From: JAICTV01 sp034666045 | GTDB lineage: Bacteria > Planctomycetota > Phycisphaerae > Tepidisphaerales > Tepidisphaeraceae | Reading direction: 5' to 3' | Length of the DNA stretch: 20,103 nucleotides | Assembly: GCA_034666045.1 (NCBI GenBank) | Contig: JAXDMN010000182.1 | Location: 1 to 20,103 of the forward strand | In this document: positions 1-8,364 of the stretch, piece by piece | Numbering within the stretch: position 1 is the stretch's first letter | Layout of the letters: every line of letters starts with the position of its first letter | Program-made: the position numbers and the translations under genes | The notes under the pieces: generated by a model | What the model saw: the letters and a program-made list of their open reading frames with translations, nothing else | Databases searched by the model: none | Told to the model about the DNA's origin: nothing

Positions 1-25
1 CTCTGCGTCCTCTGCGCCTCTGCGG
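1..25. repeat. Degenerate tandem CTCTGCG repeat at the window edge
   Basis: Three consecutive units are visible: CTCTGCGTC at 1-9, CTCTGCGC at 10-17 and CTCTGCGG at 18-25. The array is cut by the left edge, so its full length is unknown. Sequences of this CTCTGCG(T/C)C type occur as dispersed intergenic repeats in several environmental bacterial genomes (recollection, not searched here). It lies in the leader just upstream of sufB; no function is claimed. Confidence 0.5.
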
Positions 26-50
26 TGGAACAAGCTGTCAGGACTGAATC

Positions 51-1523
51 ATGCCCACCGCAGAACGTGAAATCGAGACCCTCGCGAACCGCGAGTACCA
101 GTGGGGGTTCGTCACCGATATCGAATCGGATTCACTCCCGCCCGGGTTGAGCGAGGAGACGGTCCGCTTCATCTCGAAGAAAAAGAACGAGCCGCAGTGG
201 ATGCTCGATTGGCGCCTCAAGGCCTATCGGCATTGGCTGACGATGGAAGAGCCGCACCACTGGGCGATGCTGAAATATCCGCCGATCGATTATCAGGGCG
301 CTTCCTATTTCTCCGCGCCGAAGCCGAAGCTGAAATCGCTAGATGAAGTCGATCCGGAAGTGCTGGCGACCTACGAGAAGCTTGGCATCCCACTTCACGA
401 GCGCAAGGCCCTGCTCGGGATCGATGATCAGAGCTCATCGTCGAATATCGCCGTCGACGCGGTCTTCGATTCGGTCTCGGTCGTGACCACCTTCAAGAAG
501 GAACTGGCGGAGAAGGGCATCATCTTCTGCTCGTTCGGCGAAGCGGTGCAGGAGCACCCGGAACTCGTGCAGAAGTACATGGGCTCCGTCGTCCCCTACA
601 GCGACAATTTTTACGCGACGCTGAACTCTGCGGTCTTCACCGACGGCTCGTTCGTTTACATCCCCAAGGGCGTTCGCTGCCCGATGGAGTTGTCGACCTA
701 CTTCCGCATCAACGCGAAGAACACCGGCCAGTTCGAGCGCACGCTCATCATCGCCGAGGAAGGCGCGTACGTGAGCTACCTCGAAGGGTGCACCGCGCCG
801 ATGCGGGATGAGAATCAGCTTCACGCAGCCGTCGTCGAGCTGGTCGCCATGGACGATGCGACGATCAAATATTCGACCGTGCAAAACTGGTATCCCGGCG
901 ATCCGAAGACCGGCAAGGGCGGGATCTACAACTTCGTCACCAAGCGCGGCGCCTGCCGCGGGAAGAACAGCAAGATCACCTGGACGCAGGTCGAGACCGG
1001 ATCGGCCATCACGTGGAAATATCCATCGTGCATCCTGCAAGGCGACAACAGCGTCGGCGAGTTTTACTCTGTCGCGCTGACGAACAACCACCAGCAGGCC
1101 GACACCGGCACGAAGATGATCCACATCGGGAAGAACACCAAGTCGACCATCGTGTCGAAGGGGATCAGCGCCGGCTTCGGTCAGAACACCTATCGCGGCC
1201 TGGTAAAGATTCTCAAAGGCGCGGAGAACTCCCGAAATTACACGCAGTGCGATTCGCTGCTGCTGGGCGACAAGTGCGGCGCGCACACGTCGCCGTACAA
1301 CGAAGTCCGCAACACGACGAGCAAAGTGGAGCATGAGGCTTCGACGTCGAAGATCGGCGAAGACCAGCTCTTTTATTGCAAGACGCGCGGCATTTCGCTC
1401 GAAGATGCGATCAACATGATCGTCAGCGGCTTTTGCAAGGACGTCTTTAGGGAGCTGCCGATGGAGTTCGCGGTAGAAGCCCAAAAACTGCTCGGCGTTT
1501 CGTTGGAAGGATCAGTTGGATAA
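51..1523 (+). CDS. sufB: Fe-S cluster assembly scaffold protein SufB
   Basis: SufB is the core of the cytosolic SufBC2D scaffold on which Fe-S clusters are built from sulfur delivered by SufS/SufE. The 490-residue product matches the usual length and is recognisable throughout. It contains the conserved stretch around QCDSLLLGDKCG, where Cys400 aligns with E. coli Cys405, the sulfur-accepting residue. The following HEASTSKIGEDQLFYC segment carries Glu429, equivalent to E. coli Glu434 at the SufB-SufD interface. The ATG at 51 has AGGA at 40-43, seven bases upstream. It is the first gene of the suf operon in view; its promoter and any regulator lie off the left edge. The gap to sufC (78 bases to the preferred start) is unusually long for this operon because a hairpin repeat occupies it. 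Identification is very secure; the residue mapping relies on remembered family alignment. Confidence 0.97.
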   Translation: MPTAEREIETLANREYQWGFVTDIESDSLPPGLSEETVRFISKKKNEPQWMLDWRLKAYRHWLTMEEPHHWAMLKYPPIDYQGASYFSAPKPKLKSLDEVDPEVLATYEKLGIPLHERKALLGIDDQSSSSNIAVDAVFDSVSVVTTFKKELAEKGIIFCSFGEAVQEHPELVQKYMGSVVPYSDNFYATLNSAVFTDGSFVYIPKGVRCPMELSTYFRINAKNTGQFERTLIIAEEGAYVSYLEGCTAPMRDENQLHAAVVELVAMDDATIKYSTVQNWYPGDPKTGKGGIYNFVTKRGACRGKNSKITWTQVETGSAITWKYPSCILQGDNSVGEFYSVALTNNHQQADTGTKMIHIGKNTKSTIVSKGISAGFGQNTYRGLVKILKGAENSRNYTQCDSLLLGDKCGAHTSPYNEVRNTTSKVEHEASTSKIGEDQLFYCKTRGISLEDAINMIVSGFCKDVFRELPMEFAVEAQKLLGVSLEGSVG

Positions 1524-1531
1524 GCGCGACC

Positions 1532-1590
1532 GTGACACGGGCATCCTGCCCGTGCCGGAACCGCTAGCACGGGCGAGACGCTCGTGTCAC
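1532..1590. repeat. REP-like double hairpin between sufB and sufC
   Basis: Two hairpins stand side by side. The first pairs CACGGGCA (1536-1543) with TGCCCGTG (1547-1554) perfectly across a 3-base loop. The second pairs CACGGGCG (1568-1575) with CGCTCGTG (1579-1586), with one G-T wobble and a 3-base loop. An outer match, GTGACACG (1532-1539) with CGTGTCAC (1583-1590), brackets both and competes with them, so alternative folds are possible. This layout resembles REP/BIME-type palindromic repeats. It is not followed by a T tract, so it is not a classical terminator; it might stabilise mRNA ends or adjust sufB versus sufC expression. Confidence 0.7.
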
Positions 1591-1601
1591 TGGAAAGTGA
1601 A

Positions 1602-2381
1602 ATGGCGCTTTTAGAAATCAAGAATCTGCACGCTCGCGTGGCTGCGCCGGGCGGACGCGAAATTCTCAAAGGTGTTGACCTGACGATCGACACCGGCGAA
1701 GTGCACGCGATCATGGGGAAGAACGGTTCCGGCAAGAGCACCCTGTGCCAGGTGCTCGCGGGGCGCGAGGCGTATGAAGTGACCGAAGGTTCCGTCATCT
1801 ACGACGGCAAGGATCTTCTGTCGCTGTCGGCGGAGGAGCGGGCGCGCGAGGGGATTTTTCTCGCGTTTCAGTATCCCGTCGAAATTCCGGGCGTGAGCAC
1901 GGATTACTTTCTCAAGGCCGCGGTCAACGAAGTGCGGAAACATCGCGGCGAGAAAGAATTGGATGCGATGCAGTTCCTGAAGCTGTTCAAGGAACGCCGC
2001 GAGCTGTTGGAGATCGACAACACATTCACCCGTCGCGCGGTGAACGAAGGATTCTCCGGCGGCGAGAAGAAACGCAACGAAGTGTTTCAAATGGCCGTCA
2101 TGAACCCGCGGCTCGGGCTTTTAGATGAGACCGACTCCGGGCTCGACATCGATGCGCTCAAGACTGTCGCGGCCGGCATTAACAAGCTGCACCAGCAGGA
2201 CGCGGAGCGCGCGGTGCTGATCGTCACGCACTATCAGCGGCTGCTCAACTACGTCGTGCCGGATTTTGTGCACGTGATGATGGACGGGCGGATCGTGAAG
2301 TCGGGCGGGAAAGAGCTCGCGATCGAGCTGGAAGAAAAGGGTTACGACTGGGTCGAGCGCGAAGTCGCTCAGAACGTTTAA
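1602..2381 (+). CDS. sufC: Fe-S cluster assembly ATPase SufC
   Basis: SufC is the ABC-type ATPase of the SufBC2D complex; its ATP-driven dimerisation reshapes SufB-SufD during cluster assembly. The 259-residue product has Walker A GKNGSGKST (residues 39-47), the ABC signature SGGEKKRNE starting at Ser152, and Walker B ending in Asp175-Glu176 (LGLLDETDSGLD). An H-loop histidine follows in IVTHYQRLLNY. The ATG at 1602 is chosen because it gives the typical SufC opening (MALLEIKNLH) and has a purine-rich GGAAAGTGA just upstream. An in-frame GTG at 1584 would add six residues, but it lies inside the palindromic repeat and lacks a ribosome site. Stop and sufD start are 11 bases apart, as expected for one transcript. 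Confidence 0.97.
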   Translation: MALLEIKNLHARVAAPGGREILKGVDLTIDTGEVHAIMGKNGSGKSTLCQVLAGREAYEVTEGSVIYDGKDLLSLSAEERAREGIFLAFQYPVEIPGVSTDYFLKAAVNEVRKHRGEKELDAMQFLKLFKERRELLEIDNTFTRRAVNEGFSGGEKKRNEVFQMAVMNPRLGLLDETDSGLDIDALKTVAAGINKLHQQDAERAVLIVTHYQRLLNYVVPDFVHVMMDGRIVKSGGKELAIELEEKGYDWVEREVAQNV

Positions 2382-2392
2382 GGGTCGGTGCC

Positions 2393-3769
2393 ATGACTCA
2401 GTTGATGGAAGAAAAGAACGTCCACCTCTCGAACTTCCACCGCTTCGAGAAGGAAGCGAACGGGGACGGAGCGACTATGCCGTGGCTCGACGAATTGCGC
2501 AAGGCCGGCATGGCGCGCTTCGATCTCGTCGGATTTCCCGCGGCCAAGGATGAGAACTGGCGGCACACGCAGCTCGCGCCGATCGTGCGGACGAAATTCG
2601 CGCTGGCCGAGAACGACGTCAACGACGCGGTGCTCGATGCGATCAAGGATTTCGGCTTCGACCGCGAGGCGATCAGCGAGCTGGTTTTCGTCAACGGTCA
2701 TTACAACGCGCAGCTCTCGAAGCTCGGCAAGCTCCCGCGCGGCGTGGTCGTGAATTCGCTCGCCAAGGCGCTGGAAACCGAAGGCGACCGCATCCAGAAA
2801 CAGCTCGGCCGCACGGCGGACATCAACGCGAATCCGTTCGTCGCGCTCAATTCCGGTTTCATTCGCGACGGCGCGTATGTCTTCTTCCCGCGCGGCGCGA
2901 CGCTCGATCAGCCGATTCATTTGCTCTTCGTCGACACCGGGGGCGACACGCCGGTGATTTCGCATCCGCGCATCTTGATCGTCGCGGAGGACAACAGCGA
3001 ATTTGCCTTGGTGACGAGCTTCGTCGGCGCCGGCGGGCAGCATTTTTCGAATGTGGTGACGGAAGTCGTCACCGGCAGCGACTGCCGGGTCGATTACACG
3101 ACGCTGCAGCACGAGACGCCTGAGTCATTCCACGTTTCGACGCTTCAGGTGAAGCTCGGGCGAGCGAGCAATTTCGTCTCGCAGGCGGCGACGCTGGGCG
3201 GACGGGTGACGCGCAATGATCTGAACTGCGTCCTCGCCGGCGAAGGCGCGGAGGCGACGCTGAACGGGCTCGTCATCATCGGCGGCGAACAGCACTGCGA
3301 TAACCACACGCTGCTCGATCACGCGTCGCCGAACTGTCCGAGCCACGAGCTGTACAAGCACGTGCTGAGCGGGAAATCGAGCGGCGTGTTCCGCGGGAAG
3401 ATCCTCGTGCGTCAGATCGCGCAGAAGACGAACTCGAAGCAGACGAGCAAGTCGCTGCTGCTCAGCGACGACGCGTACATGAACTCTCAGCCGGCGCTGG
3501 AGATTTACGCCGACGACGTGAAGTGCACGCACGGCTCGACGGTCGGGCCGGTCGATGAAGACATGATGTTCTATTTCCGCACGCGCGGCGTCGGAAAGCA
3601 GCAGGCGCGCGACCTGCTGACGTATGCCTTCGCAGCGGACATCACGCGGCGAATCAAGATCGAGCCGGTGCGCAGACGCCTGGAAGATTTCATGGCCACC
3701 CGCGCGGGACTGCCGCAGGATCTGCGAATCACCGACCTCGGCGCGGCCAATGAGCAGCACCGGACATAG
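2393..3769 (+). CDS. sufD: Fe-S cluster assembly protein SufD
   Basis: SufD is the SufB paralogue that pairs with SufB in the SufBC2D scaffold and is needed for iron entry. The 458-residue product has the SufD-typical N-terminal segment with DENWRHTQ, a central beta-helix region, and the C-terminal core with DDVKCTHGSTVG. His380 in that core matches E. coli His360 at the SufB-SufD interface where the cluster is thought to form. The SufB-type QCDSLL cysteine motif is replaced by KQTSKSLLLSD, which distinguishes SufD from SufB. It follows sufC by 11 bases and precedes the sufS/sufE fusion by two bases, so it is almost certainly cotranscribed and possibly translationally coupled. Identification is by clear family resemblance and operon position. 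Confidence 0.95.
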   Translation: MTQLMEEKNVHLSNFHRFEKEANGDGATMPWLDELRKAGMARFDLVGFPAAKDENWRHTQLAPIVRTKFALAENDVNDAVLDAIKDFGFDREAISELVFVNGHYNAQLSKLGKLPRGVVVNSLAKALETEGDRIQKQLGRTADINANPFVALNSGFIRDGAYVFFPRGATLDQPIHLLFVDTGGDTPVISHPRILIVAEDNSEFALVTSFVGAGGQHFSNVVTEVVTGSDCRVDYTTLQHETPESFHVSTLQVKLGRASNFVSQAATLGGRVTRNDLNCVLAGEGAEATLNGLVIIGGEQHCDNHTLLDHASPNCPSHELYKHVLSGKSSGVFRGKILVRQIAQKTNSKQTSKSLLLSDDAYMNSQPALEIYADDVKCTHGSTVGPVDEDMMFYFRTRGVGKQQARDLLTYAFAADITRRIKIEPVRRRLEDFMATRAGLPQDLRITDLGAANEQHRT

Positions 3770-3771
3770 TC

Positions 3772-5565
3772 ATGGCGCGGCTAAGCAACGAAAAATACGA
3801 CCTGCACTTGCCTCCGCAGGTGATCCCTTCGTCGAAACCGCAAGCGCCATTTGACCCATTAAAAGTCCGCCAGGATTTTCCGATCCTGCAAACGAAGCAC
3901 AACGGCCGCCCGCTGGTCTATCTCGACAACGGCGCGACGACGCAGAAGCCGCGCGTGGTCATCGACGCGATCCGTAAGTACTACGAAGAAGAAAACGCCA
4001 ACATCCATCGCGGCGTCTATCACCTCAGCCAGCTCGCGACGAATCTTTATGAAGAAGCGCGGGCGAAGATCCGGAAATTCATCAACGCGCAGCACGACCG
4101 TGAGATCATCTACACGCGCGGCGCCACAGAAGGCATCAACCTCGTCGCGCAGTCGTATGGGCGATCCACGCTGACGGCCGGCGATGAAGTCGTCGTCTCG
4201 GCGATGGAGCACCACTCGAACATCGTGCCGTGGCAGATGATCTGCGAGCAGACCGGCGCGAAGCTCCGCGTCATTCCGATGAACGAGCGCGGCGAACTGC
4301 TCGTCGAAGAGTTCGCGAAGATTCTTGCCGGCGGGCGGGTGAAGATTGTCTCGATCGTCCACCTTTCCAACTCGCTCGGCACGATCAACGACATCAAGCT
4401 GCTGGCGAAGATGGCGCACGACGCCGGTGCGGTGATCGTCGTCGACGGGGCGCAGTGGGTGGCGCATTATCCGACGGACGTGCGCGATCTTGACGTCGAT
4501 TTTTACGCATTCTCCGGGCACAAGCTGTTCGGCCCGACCGGGATCGGCGTGTTGTACGGCAAGGTGAAAATGCTCGAGGCGATGCCGCCGCACCAGGGCG
4601 GCGGGGACATGATCAAGTCGGTCACGTTCGAGAAGACCGAATACGCCGACCTGCCGAATAAATTCGAAGCCGGCACGCCGCACATCGCCGGCGCGGTCGG
4701 CCTCGGGGCGGCGATCGATTACGTCACGAGCATCGGGCTGACGCGCACTGCGCCGCACGAGCAGGAGCTGCTCGCCTACGCGACGCAGCGGCTCGCGGAA
4801 GTGCCGGGGCTGCGCATCATCGGCAACGCGAAGAACAAGGCGTCGGTCATCTCCTTTGTCATGGAGAACCCGCCGATCGCGTCGCACGACATCGGCGTCA
4901 TTCTCGACCAGCACAACATCGCGATCCGCACCGGCCATCATTGCTGCCAGCCGGTGATGGATCGCCTGGGCATTTCGTCGACGGCCCGCATCTCGCTCGC
5001 GATGTACAACACGCGCGGCGACATCGACGCGGCGGTCGAAGTGTTGAAGCAAGCCGGCACCACGACGCAGGCGCGGCCGGAGGCGAAGGGGCAGATCGAT
5101 TATCCGCAGGCGAGCGCGGCGACGCCCGGCGCGGCGGCGGAAGAGCTGGTCGAGGTGTTCGATTTTCTTGGCGACGATCCGAACGCGAAGAGCCTGTTCG
5201 TCATGGATGATCTCGGCGGGAAGCTGCCGAATCTCTTCGATCTGCTGAAGAAAGTGACGACGCGCGTCGAAGGTTGCATGAGCGAGGTCTATTTCATCGG
5301 CCGGCGGTCGCCAAAGAATCCGCAGGTGCTCGAGTTCGTCGCGGATGCGGATGCGGCGATCGTGCGCGGCGAGATCGCGATGCTCGAGAAACTTTTCTCC
5401 GGTCAGAAGGCAAACGAAATTTTAGCTTTTGACGTCGAGGCGTTTTTTCGCCGGATCGGGCTGGAACAATTTCTCACGTCGCAGCGTCGCAACGGCCTGG
5501 CCGGGATGGTCCGGCGGATTCACCTGCTGGCGGAGCAAGTCGCCGGCGCGCCGGATGGAACATGA
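3772..5565 (+). CDS. sufS: Fused cysteine desulfurase SufS - sulfur acceptor SufE
   Basis: This 597-residue protein joins two normally separate enzymes. Residues about 30-425 are a class II cysteine desulfurase: PLP-binding Lys251 lies in FSGHKLFGPTG and catalytic Cys391 in RTGHHCCQP. The enzyme takes sulfur from L-cysteine, leaving alanine. A Pro/Ala/Gln-rich linker (about 425-456) leads to a SufE domain (about 457-590) with the acceptor Cys502 in VEGCMSEVYF, matching the GC-x-S-x-V motif of SufE. Persulfide made on Cys391 would pass to Cys502 and then to SufB. The gene starts two bases after the sufD stop, with only a weak ribosome site, and its TGA overlaps the next start (ATGA). SufS alone is about 405 residues and SufE about 140, so the length fits a complete fusion. 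There is no frameshift: one open frame covers both domains. Confidence 0.96.
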   Translation: MARLSNEKYDLHLPPQVIPSSKPQAPFDPLKVRQDFPILQTKHNGRPLVYLDNGATTQKPRVVIDAIRKYYEEENANIHRGVYHLSQLATNLYEEARAKIRKFINAQHDREIIYTRGATEGINLVAQSYGRSTLTAGDEVVVSAMEHHSNIVPWQMICEQTGAKLRVIPMNERGELLVEEFAKILAGGRVKIVSIVHLSNSLGTINDIKLLAKMAHDAGAVIVVDGAQWVAHYPTDVRDLDVDFYAFSGHKLFGPTGIGVLYGKVKMLEAMPPHQGGGDMIKSVTFEKTEYADLPNKFEAGTPHIAGAVGLGAAIDYVTSIGLTRTAPHEQELLAYATQRLAEVPGLRIIGNAKNKASVISFVMENPPIASHDIGVILDQHNIAIRTGHHCCQPVMDRLGISSTARISLAMYNTRGDIDAAVEVLKQAGTTTQARPEAKGQIDYPQASAATPGAAAEELVEVFDFLGDDPNAKSLFVMDDLGGKLPNLFDLLKKVTTRVEGCMSEVYFIGRRSPKNPQVLEFVADADAAIVRGEIAMLEKLFSGQKANEILAFDVEAFFRRIGLEQFLTSQRRNGLAGMVRRIHLLAEQVAGAPDGT

Positions 5566-6050
5566 GCGAGACGCACGAGGAACAACATCAGGCGCACTCG
5601 CTGCCGGTGCTGCCGAACTCCGGCAAGGTCGATCAACTTCGCGAGGAGGCGAAGTCGCAAGCGGCCGCCGCGCCCGCGCCGCCGAAGCATGTCGACACGA
5701 CGCTCGTCACGCGCTTCGTCGATTCGAAGAAGACCGCGAAGCAGAAGGCGATCGAGGAGAAAGTGGTCGCGGCGATCCAGACCGTCTACGACCCGGAAAT
5801 CCCCGTCAACATCTACGACCTCGGCCTCATCTACGGCATCGACGTCGACGACGCGACCGGAAAAGTTCACGTGCGGATGACGCTGACCGCGCCCGGCTGC
5901 CCGGTCGCCGGGTCGCTGCCGCTGGAGGTCGAGCGGCGGATCGAGACGATTGCGGAAGTGCCGTCGGCGGTGGTCGAGCTGGTGTGGGATCCGCCGTGGA
6001 GCCGCGAGATGATGTCGGAAGCGGCGCAGCTCGAACTGGGTCTGACCTGA
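5562..6050 (+). CDS. sufT: SufT / DUF59 (MIP18-family) Fe-S assembly protein
   Basis: DUF59 proteins help mature Fe-S proteins; SufT is the form found at the end of suf operons. In this 162-residue product, residues about 65-160 are the DUF59 domain, with VYDPEIPVNIYDLGLIY and the conserved cysteine Cys113 in LTAPGCPVAG. The first 60 or so residues are Gln/Ala/Pro/Lys-rich, look disordered, and exceed the usual compact DUF59 length of about 100. The ATG overlaps the preceding stop in ATGA, a strong sign of coupled translation. No convincing intrinsic terminator follows: the only nearby dyad is an AT-only stem at 6105-6123. Family assignment is firm; the exact role of SufT here is inferred from operon position. 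Confidence 0.92.
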   Translation: MSETHEEQHQAHSLPVLPNSGKVDQLREEAKSQAAAAPAPPKHVDTTLVTRFVDSKKTAKQKAIEEKVVAAIQTVYDPEIPVNIYDLGLIYGIDVDDATGKVHVRMTLTAPGCPVAGSLPLEVERRIETIAEVPSAVVELVWDPPWSREMMSEAAQLELGLT

Positions 6051-6181
6051 GCCGAGCTACCGTTCGCAATCGATAACAGTCGGTAAATTCCTTCCCGCAC
6101 GCCAAAAATTCTTCGCCAATTTTGATGCAAATGGCTGTCCTGACTGCGGTTATCCATGCGCTCATTTACTGCGAAACACGT

Positions 6182-6210
6182 TTGACGCTTCCCAAAGCGC
6201 GGGCCATACT
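6182..6210 (+). promoter_or_regulatory. Putative sigma70-type promoter for the 6283 gene
   Basis: TTGACG (6182-6187) and CATACT (6205-6210) are separated by 17 bases and match the -35 and -10 consensus at five and four of six positions. The predicted start near 6217 leaves a leader of about 65 bases with the purine-rich GGGAGAG before the ATG at 6283. The rest of the 232-base gap after sufT holds no gene. This is pattern matching by eye; planctomycete promoters are not well defined. Confidence 0.45.
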
Positions 6211-6282
6211 TCAATTGTAGTGCAGAGGGCACTTCTGAGTCATTTCTTTCTCATTCATTTCGCCTAGCGCGGGAGAGTTTCC

Positions 6283-8316
6283 ATGCGGAAGGTGCACAAG
6301 TTGTTCGCTGCGGTCGCCGCGGCGCTGGCGTCGTCGACATCGGCGTACGGATACGTCTTCTACGACGGGTTCGACTATCCCGCCGGCTCGCTCGCGGAAA
6401 TCACCGCGGCCACGCCGAACAACCTCTACACCGGGCGGACCACCCCGTTCGGACCGGCATGGCACGTGGCCGGCGCAAGCACGACCGACACGATCACCGT
6501 GACGGCGCCGACGCTCACCGGCCCCGCGTGGCTTGGCGGCACCGGCAACAGCACGGAGTGGGCCGGGCCGGCGGGCGGCAACGCCGCACGCGTCGAGATC
6601 GGGCCGTTCTCCGGGTCGATCGCCGGCGGCGTCAACCAGACGCTCTACTACTCCCTGGCGCTGCAAGTGACGGACGTCGGCGTGTTGAATCCCGGCACTG
6701 CCCCCGTCGGTTACATCGTCGCAGGCTTCAACACGGTCTCCGGGCCGCAGACCGGGGTTCCTTCGGTGATCGGCACGCGCATCCTGGCGCGGCAGCATCC
6801 GCTGGATGCGACGAAGTATCAGCTCGGCATGTCGAAGAACAGCAGCACGGGAACGCAGGTGCTGTGGGATGCCGCCCAGCTCGACGTCAATGTGACCCAA
6901 TTCATCGTCGGCTCGTACTCGCTGCTCGGCTCCGGGATTGATGCGAACGACGTCTCCAAGCTCTGGCTGAATCCCGCGTCGACCAGTTTCGGCGCGCTCG
7001 AAGCCGGCGTGCCCGTGCCGTCGATCGAGAATGCGCAGGGCGGCGATATTTCCACGAATCGAATTGAGAGCTTCCTGCTTCGCCAGAGCGGCCCGGCCGG
7101 ATCGGGCACGAGCAACACCGGAATTCGCGTGGACGAGCTTCGCATCGACACGACGTGGGCGGGCGTTGCGCCCGGTGCGCCGAACGAGTGGACGGCGGGT
7201 GACGGCGCCTGGTCGACTCCCGGAAAATGGTCGACCGCAGCGGCCCCCAACGCCGCCGGACAGTTCGTGCGCTTCGGCCCGTCTGCCGGGGCGACCAGCG
7301 TCACCGTCGATGCCGATCACACGGCCGGCACGATCCACTTCAACAGCGCCAATCCCTACACGATCGGCGGCGGCAACACGCTGACGCTGTCCGGCAGCTC
7401 GTCGATCGTCGTTGTCGACGGCAATCACGTGATCGCCGCGCCCGTCGCGGCCACCGGGAACCTCAACATTACCGTCGCGACCGGCAAGAGCGTCGCGGTC
7501 AGCAGCCTCACAATGCCTGCCGACGCCACGCTGCTCAAGAGCGGCTACGGCAACGCGACGGTCAACAACGTGCGCACGAAAGCGCTGTGGATTCACGGCG
7601 GGCAGCTCATCCTCGCGCCGGACGGCGGCGCCAGCGGCGTCAGCGTTGTCAACAGCCTCGACATCCCGGTCCTCACGACCGTCGCGCGACCGGCCGGCTA
7701 CACGTTCGACATCGGGCCGCGCGGCCGACTCGATCTGAAGAACAACAAGCTGATCGTCCACACCGGCGCGGTCGGCACGCAGACGGCCGGCGTCTACAAC
7801 GGAATCCAGGGCCTCGTGCAGCACGCCTCCAACGGGGGCGCGTGGGATGGCAGCGGCATCACCACGAGCGAAGCGGATGCGCTGTCCGGCCTGACGAGCC
7901 TCGGCGTCGCGACCGGCGCGCAGCTCCGCGGCCTCGGGCCGACTGAAACCGACATCTTCGCCGGGCAGACGATTACCGGCGCGTCGAACGTCGTGATGTA
8001 CACCTACGCGGGTGACGCGAACCTCGACGGTTTCATTTCCGGCGACGATTACAGCACGATCGACTTCAACGTCGGCACGACCGCCGACGGGTGGTACAAC
8101 GGCGACTTCAACTACGACGGCATCGTGTCCGGCGACGACTACAGCACGATCGACTTCAACTACGCCGCGCAGGGCGCGCCGTTCTATAGCGGCGCGTCGG
8201 CGGGCGGACTGACGGCGGTGCCCGAGCCGGCGTCGGCGGCGATGGCGGCGACGGCCTTGGCGTCAGTGGGCTTGCTCACGCGTCGCCGACGGCCCCTCAA
8301 TCCGGCGTTGGCATAA
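6283..8316 (+). CDS. Secreted dockerin/PEP-CTERM protein, paralogue 1
   Basis: This 677-residue exported protein has no known enzymatic function. A signal peptide covers about residues 1-23, cleaved near SAYG. Residues about 24-300 resemble the jelly-roll-like N-terminal domain of planctomycete PEP-CTERM proteins (FYDGFDYPAG, LYYSLALQV, VDELRIDTTW). Residues about 305-480 are Gly/Thr/Asn-rich beta-repeat sequence. A C-terminal module starts at LDLKNNKLIV (about 483) and includes two calcium-loop motifs, DANLDGFISGDD and DFNYDGIVSGDD (about 578-630), each matching DxNxDGxxxxxD as in dockerins. The tail holds VPEP (646-649), a hydrophobic stretch and LLTRRRRP, the PEP-CTERM signature for exosortase sorting. 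The start has GGGAGAG upstream, a promoter-like pair lies at 6182-6210, and a terminator follows at 8365. It is a tandem paralogue of the next gene. Confidence 0.88.
   Translation: MRKVHKLFAAVAAALASSTSAYGYVFYDGFDYPAGSLAEITAATPNNLYTGRTTPFGPAWHVAGASTTDTITVTAPTLTGPAWLGGTGNSTEWAGPAGGNAARVEIGPFSGSIAGGVNQTLYYSLALQVTDVGVLNPGTAPVGYIVAGFNTVSGPQTGVPSVIGTRILARQHPLDATKYQLGMSKNSSTGTQVLWDAAQLDVNVTQFIVGSYSLLGSGIDANDVSKLWLNPASTSFGALEAGVPVPSIENAQGGDISTNRIESFLLRQSGPAGSGTSNTGIRVDELRIDTTWAGVAPGAPNEWTAGDGAWSTPGKWSTAAAPNAAGQFVRFGPSAGATSVTVDADHTAGTIHFNSANPYTIGGGNTLTLSGSSSIVVVDGNHVIAAPVAATGNLNITVATGKSVAVSSLTMPADATLLKSGYGNATVNNVRTKALWIHGGQLILAPDGGASGVSVVNSLDIPVLTTVARPAGYTFDIGPRGRLDLKNNKLIVHTGAVGTQTAGVYNGIQGLVQHASNGGAWDGSGITTSEADALSGLTSLGVATGAQLRGLGPTETDIFAGQTITGASNVVMYTYAGDANLDGFISGDDYSTIDFNVGTTADGWYNGDFNYDGIVSGDDYSTIDFNYAAQGAPFYSGASAGGLTAVPEPASAAMAATALASVGLLTRRRRPLNPALA
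8041..8160 (+). repeat. Near-identical 30-base coding repeats, 90 bases apart
   Basis: Bases 8041-8070 and 8131-8160 differ at one position of 30 and both encode GDDYSTIDFN. They are the second halves of the two calcium-loop units in the dockerin-like module. The same 90-base (30-residue) period is found in the other two PEP-CTERM genes of the window. Confidence 0.85.
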
Positions 8317-8364
8317 CGTCTGAACGTCCGCCGCGCCGATAACGTAAGAGTTCTTGAAACCATG

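Noticed and set aside
435..1484. Minus-strand open frame (349 codons) opposite sufB
   Set aside because: Shadow of sufB, whose identity is certain.
1584..1601. GTG at 1584 as the sufC start
   Set aside because: It lies inside the palindromic repeat without a ribosome site; the ATG at 1602 gives the standard SufC N-terminus.
6105..6123. AAAATT/AATTTT dyad after sufT as a terminator
   Set aside because: Only six AT pairs and no following T run; too weak to call.
6211..7824. Long minus-strand open frame (537 codons) opposite the first PEP-CTERM gene
   Set aside because: Its product is Arg/Asp/Gly/Val-rich with no domain, typical of the complement of a GC-rich gene; the plus strand has signal peptide, conserved domains and a terminator.
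8041..8160. Spaced near-identical 30-base repeats as a CRISPR-like array
   Set aside because: Only two copies, in frame inside a coding region, encoding the duplicated calcium-loop module.
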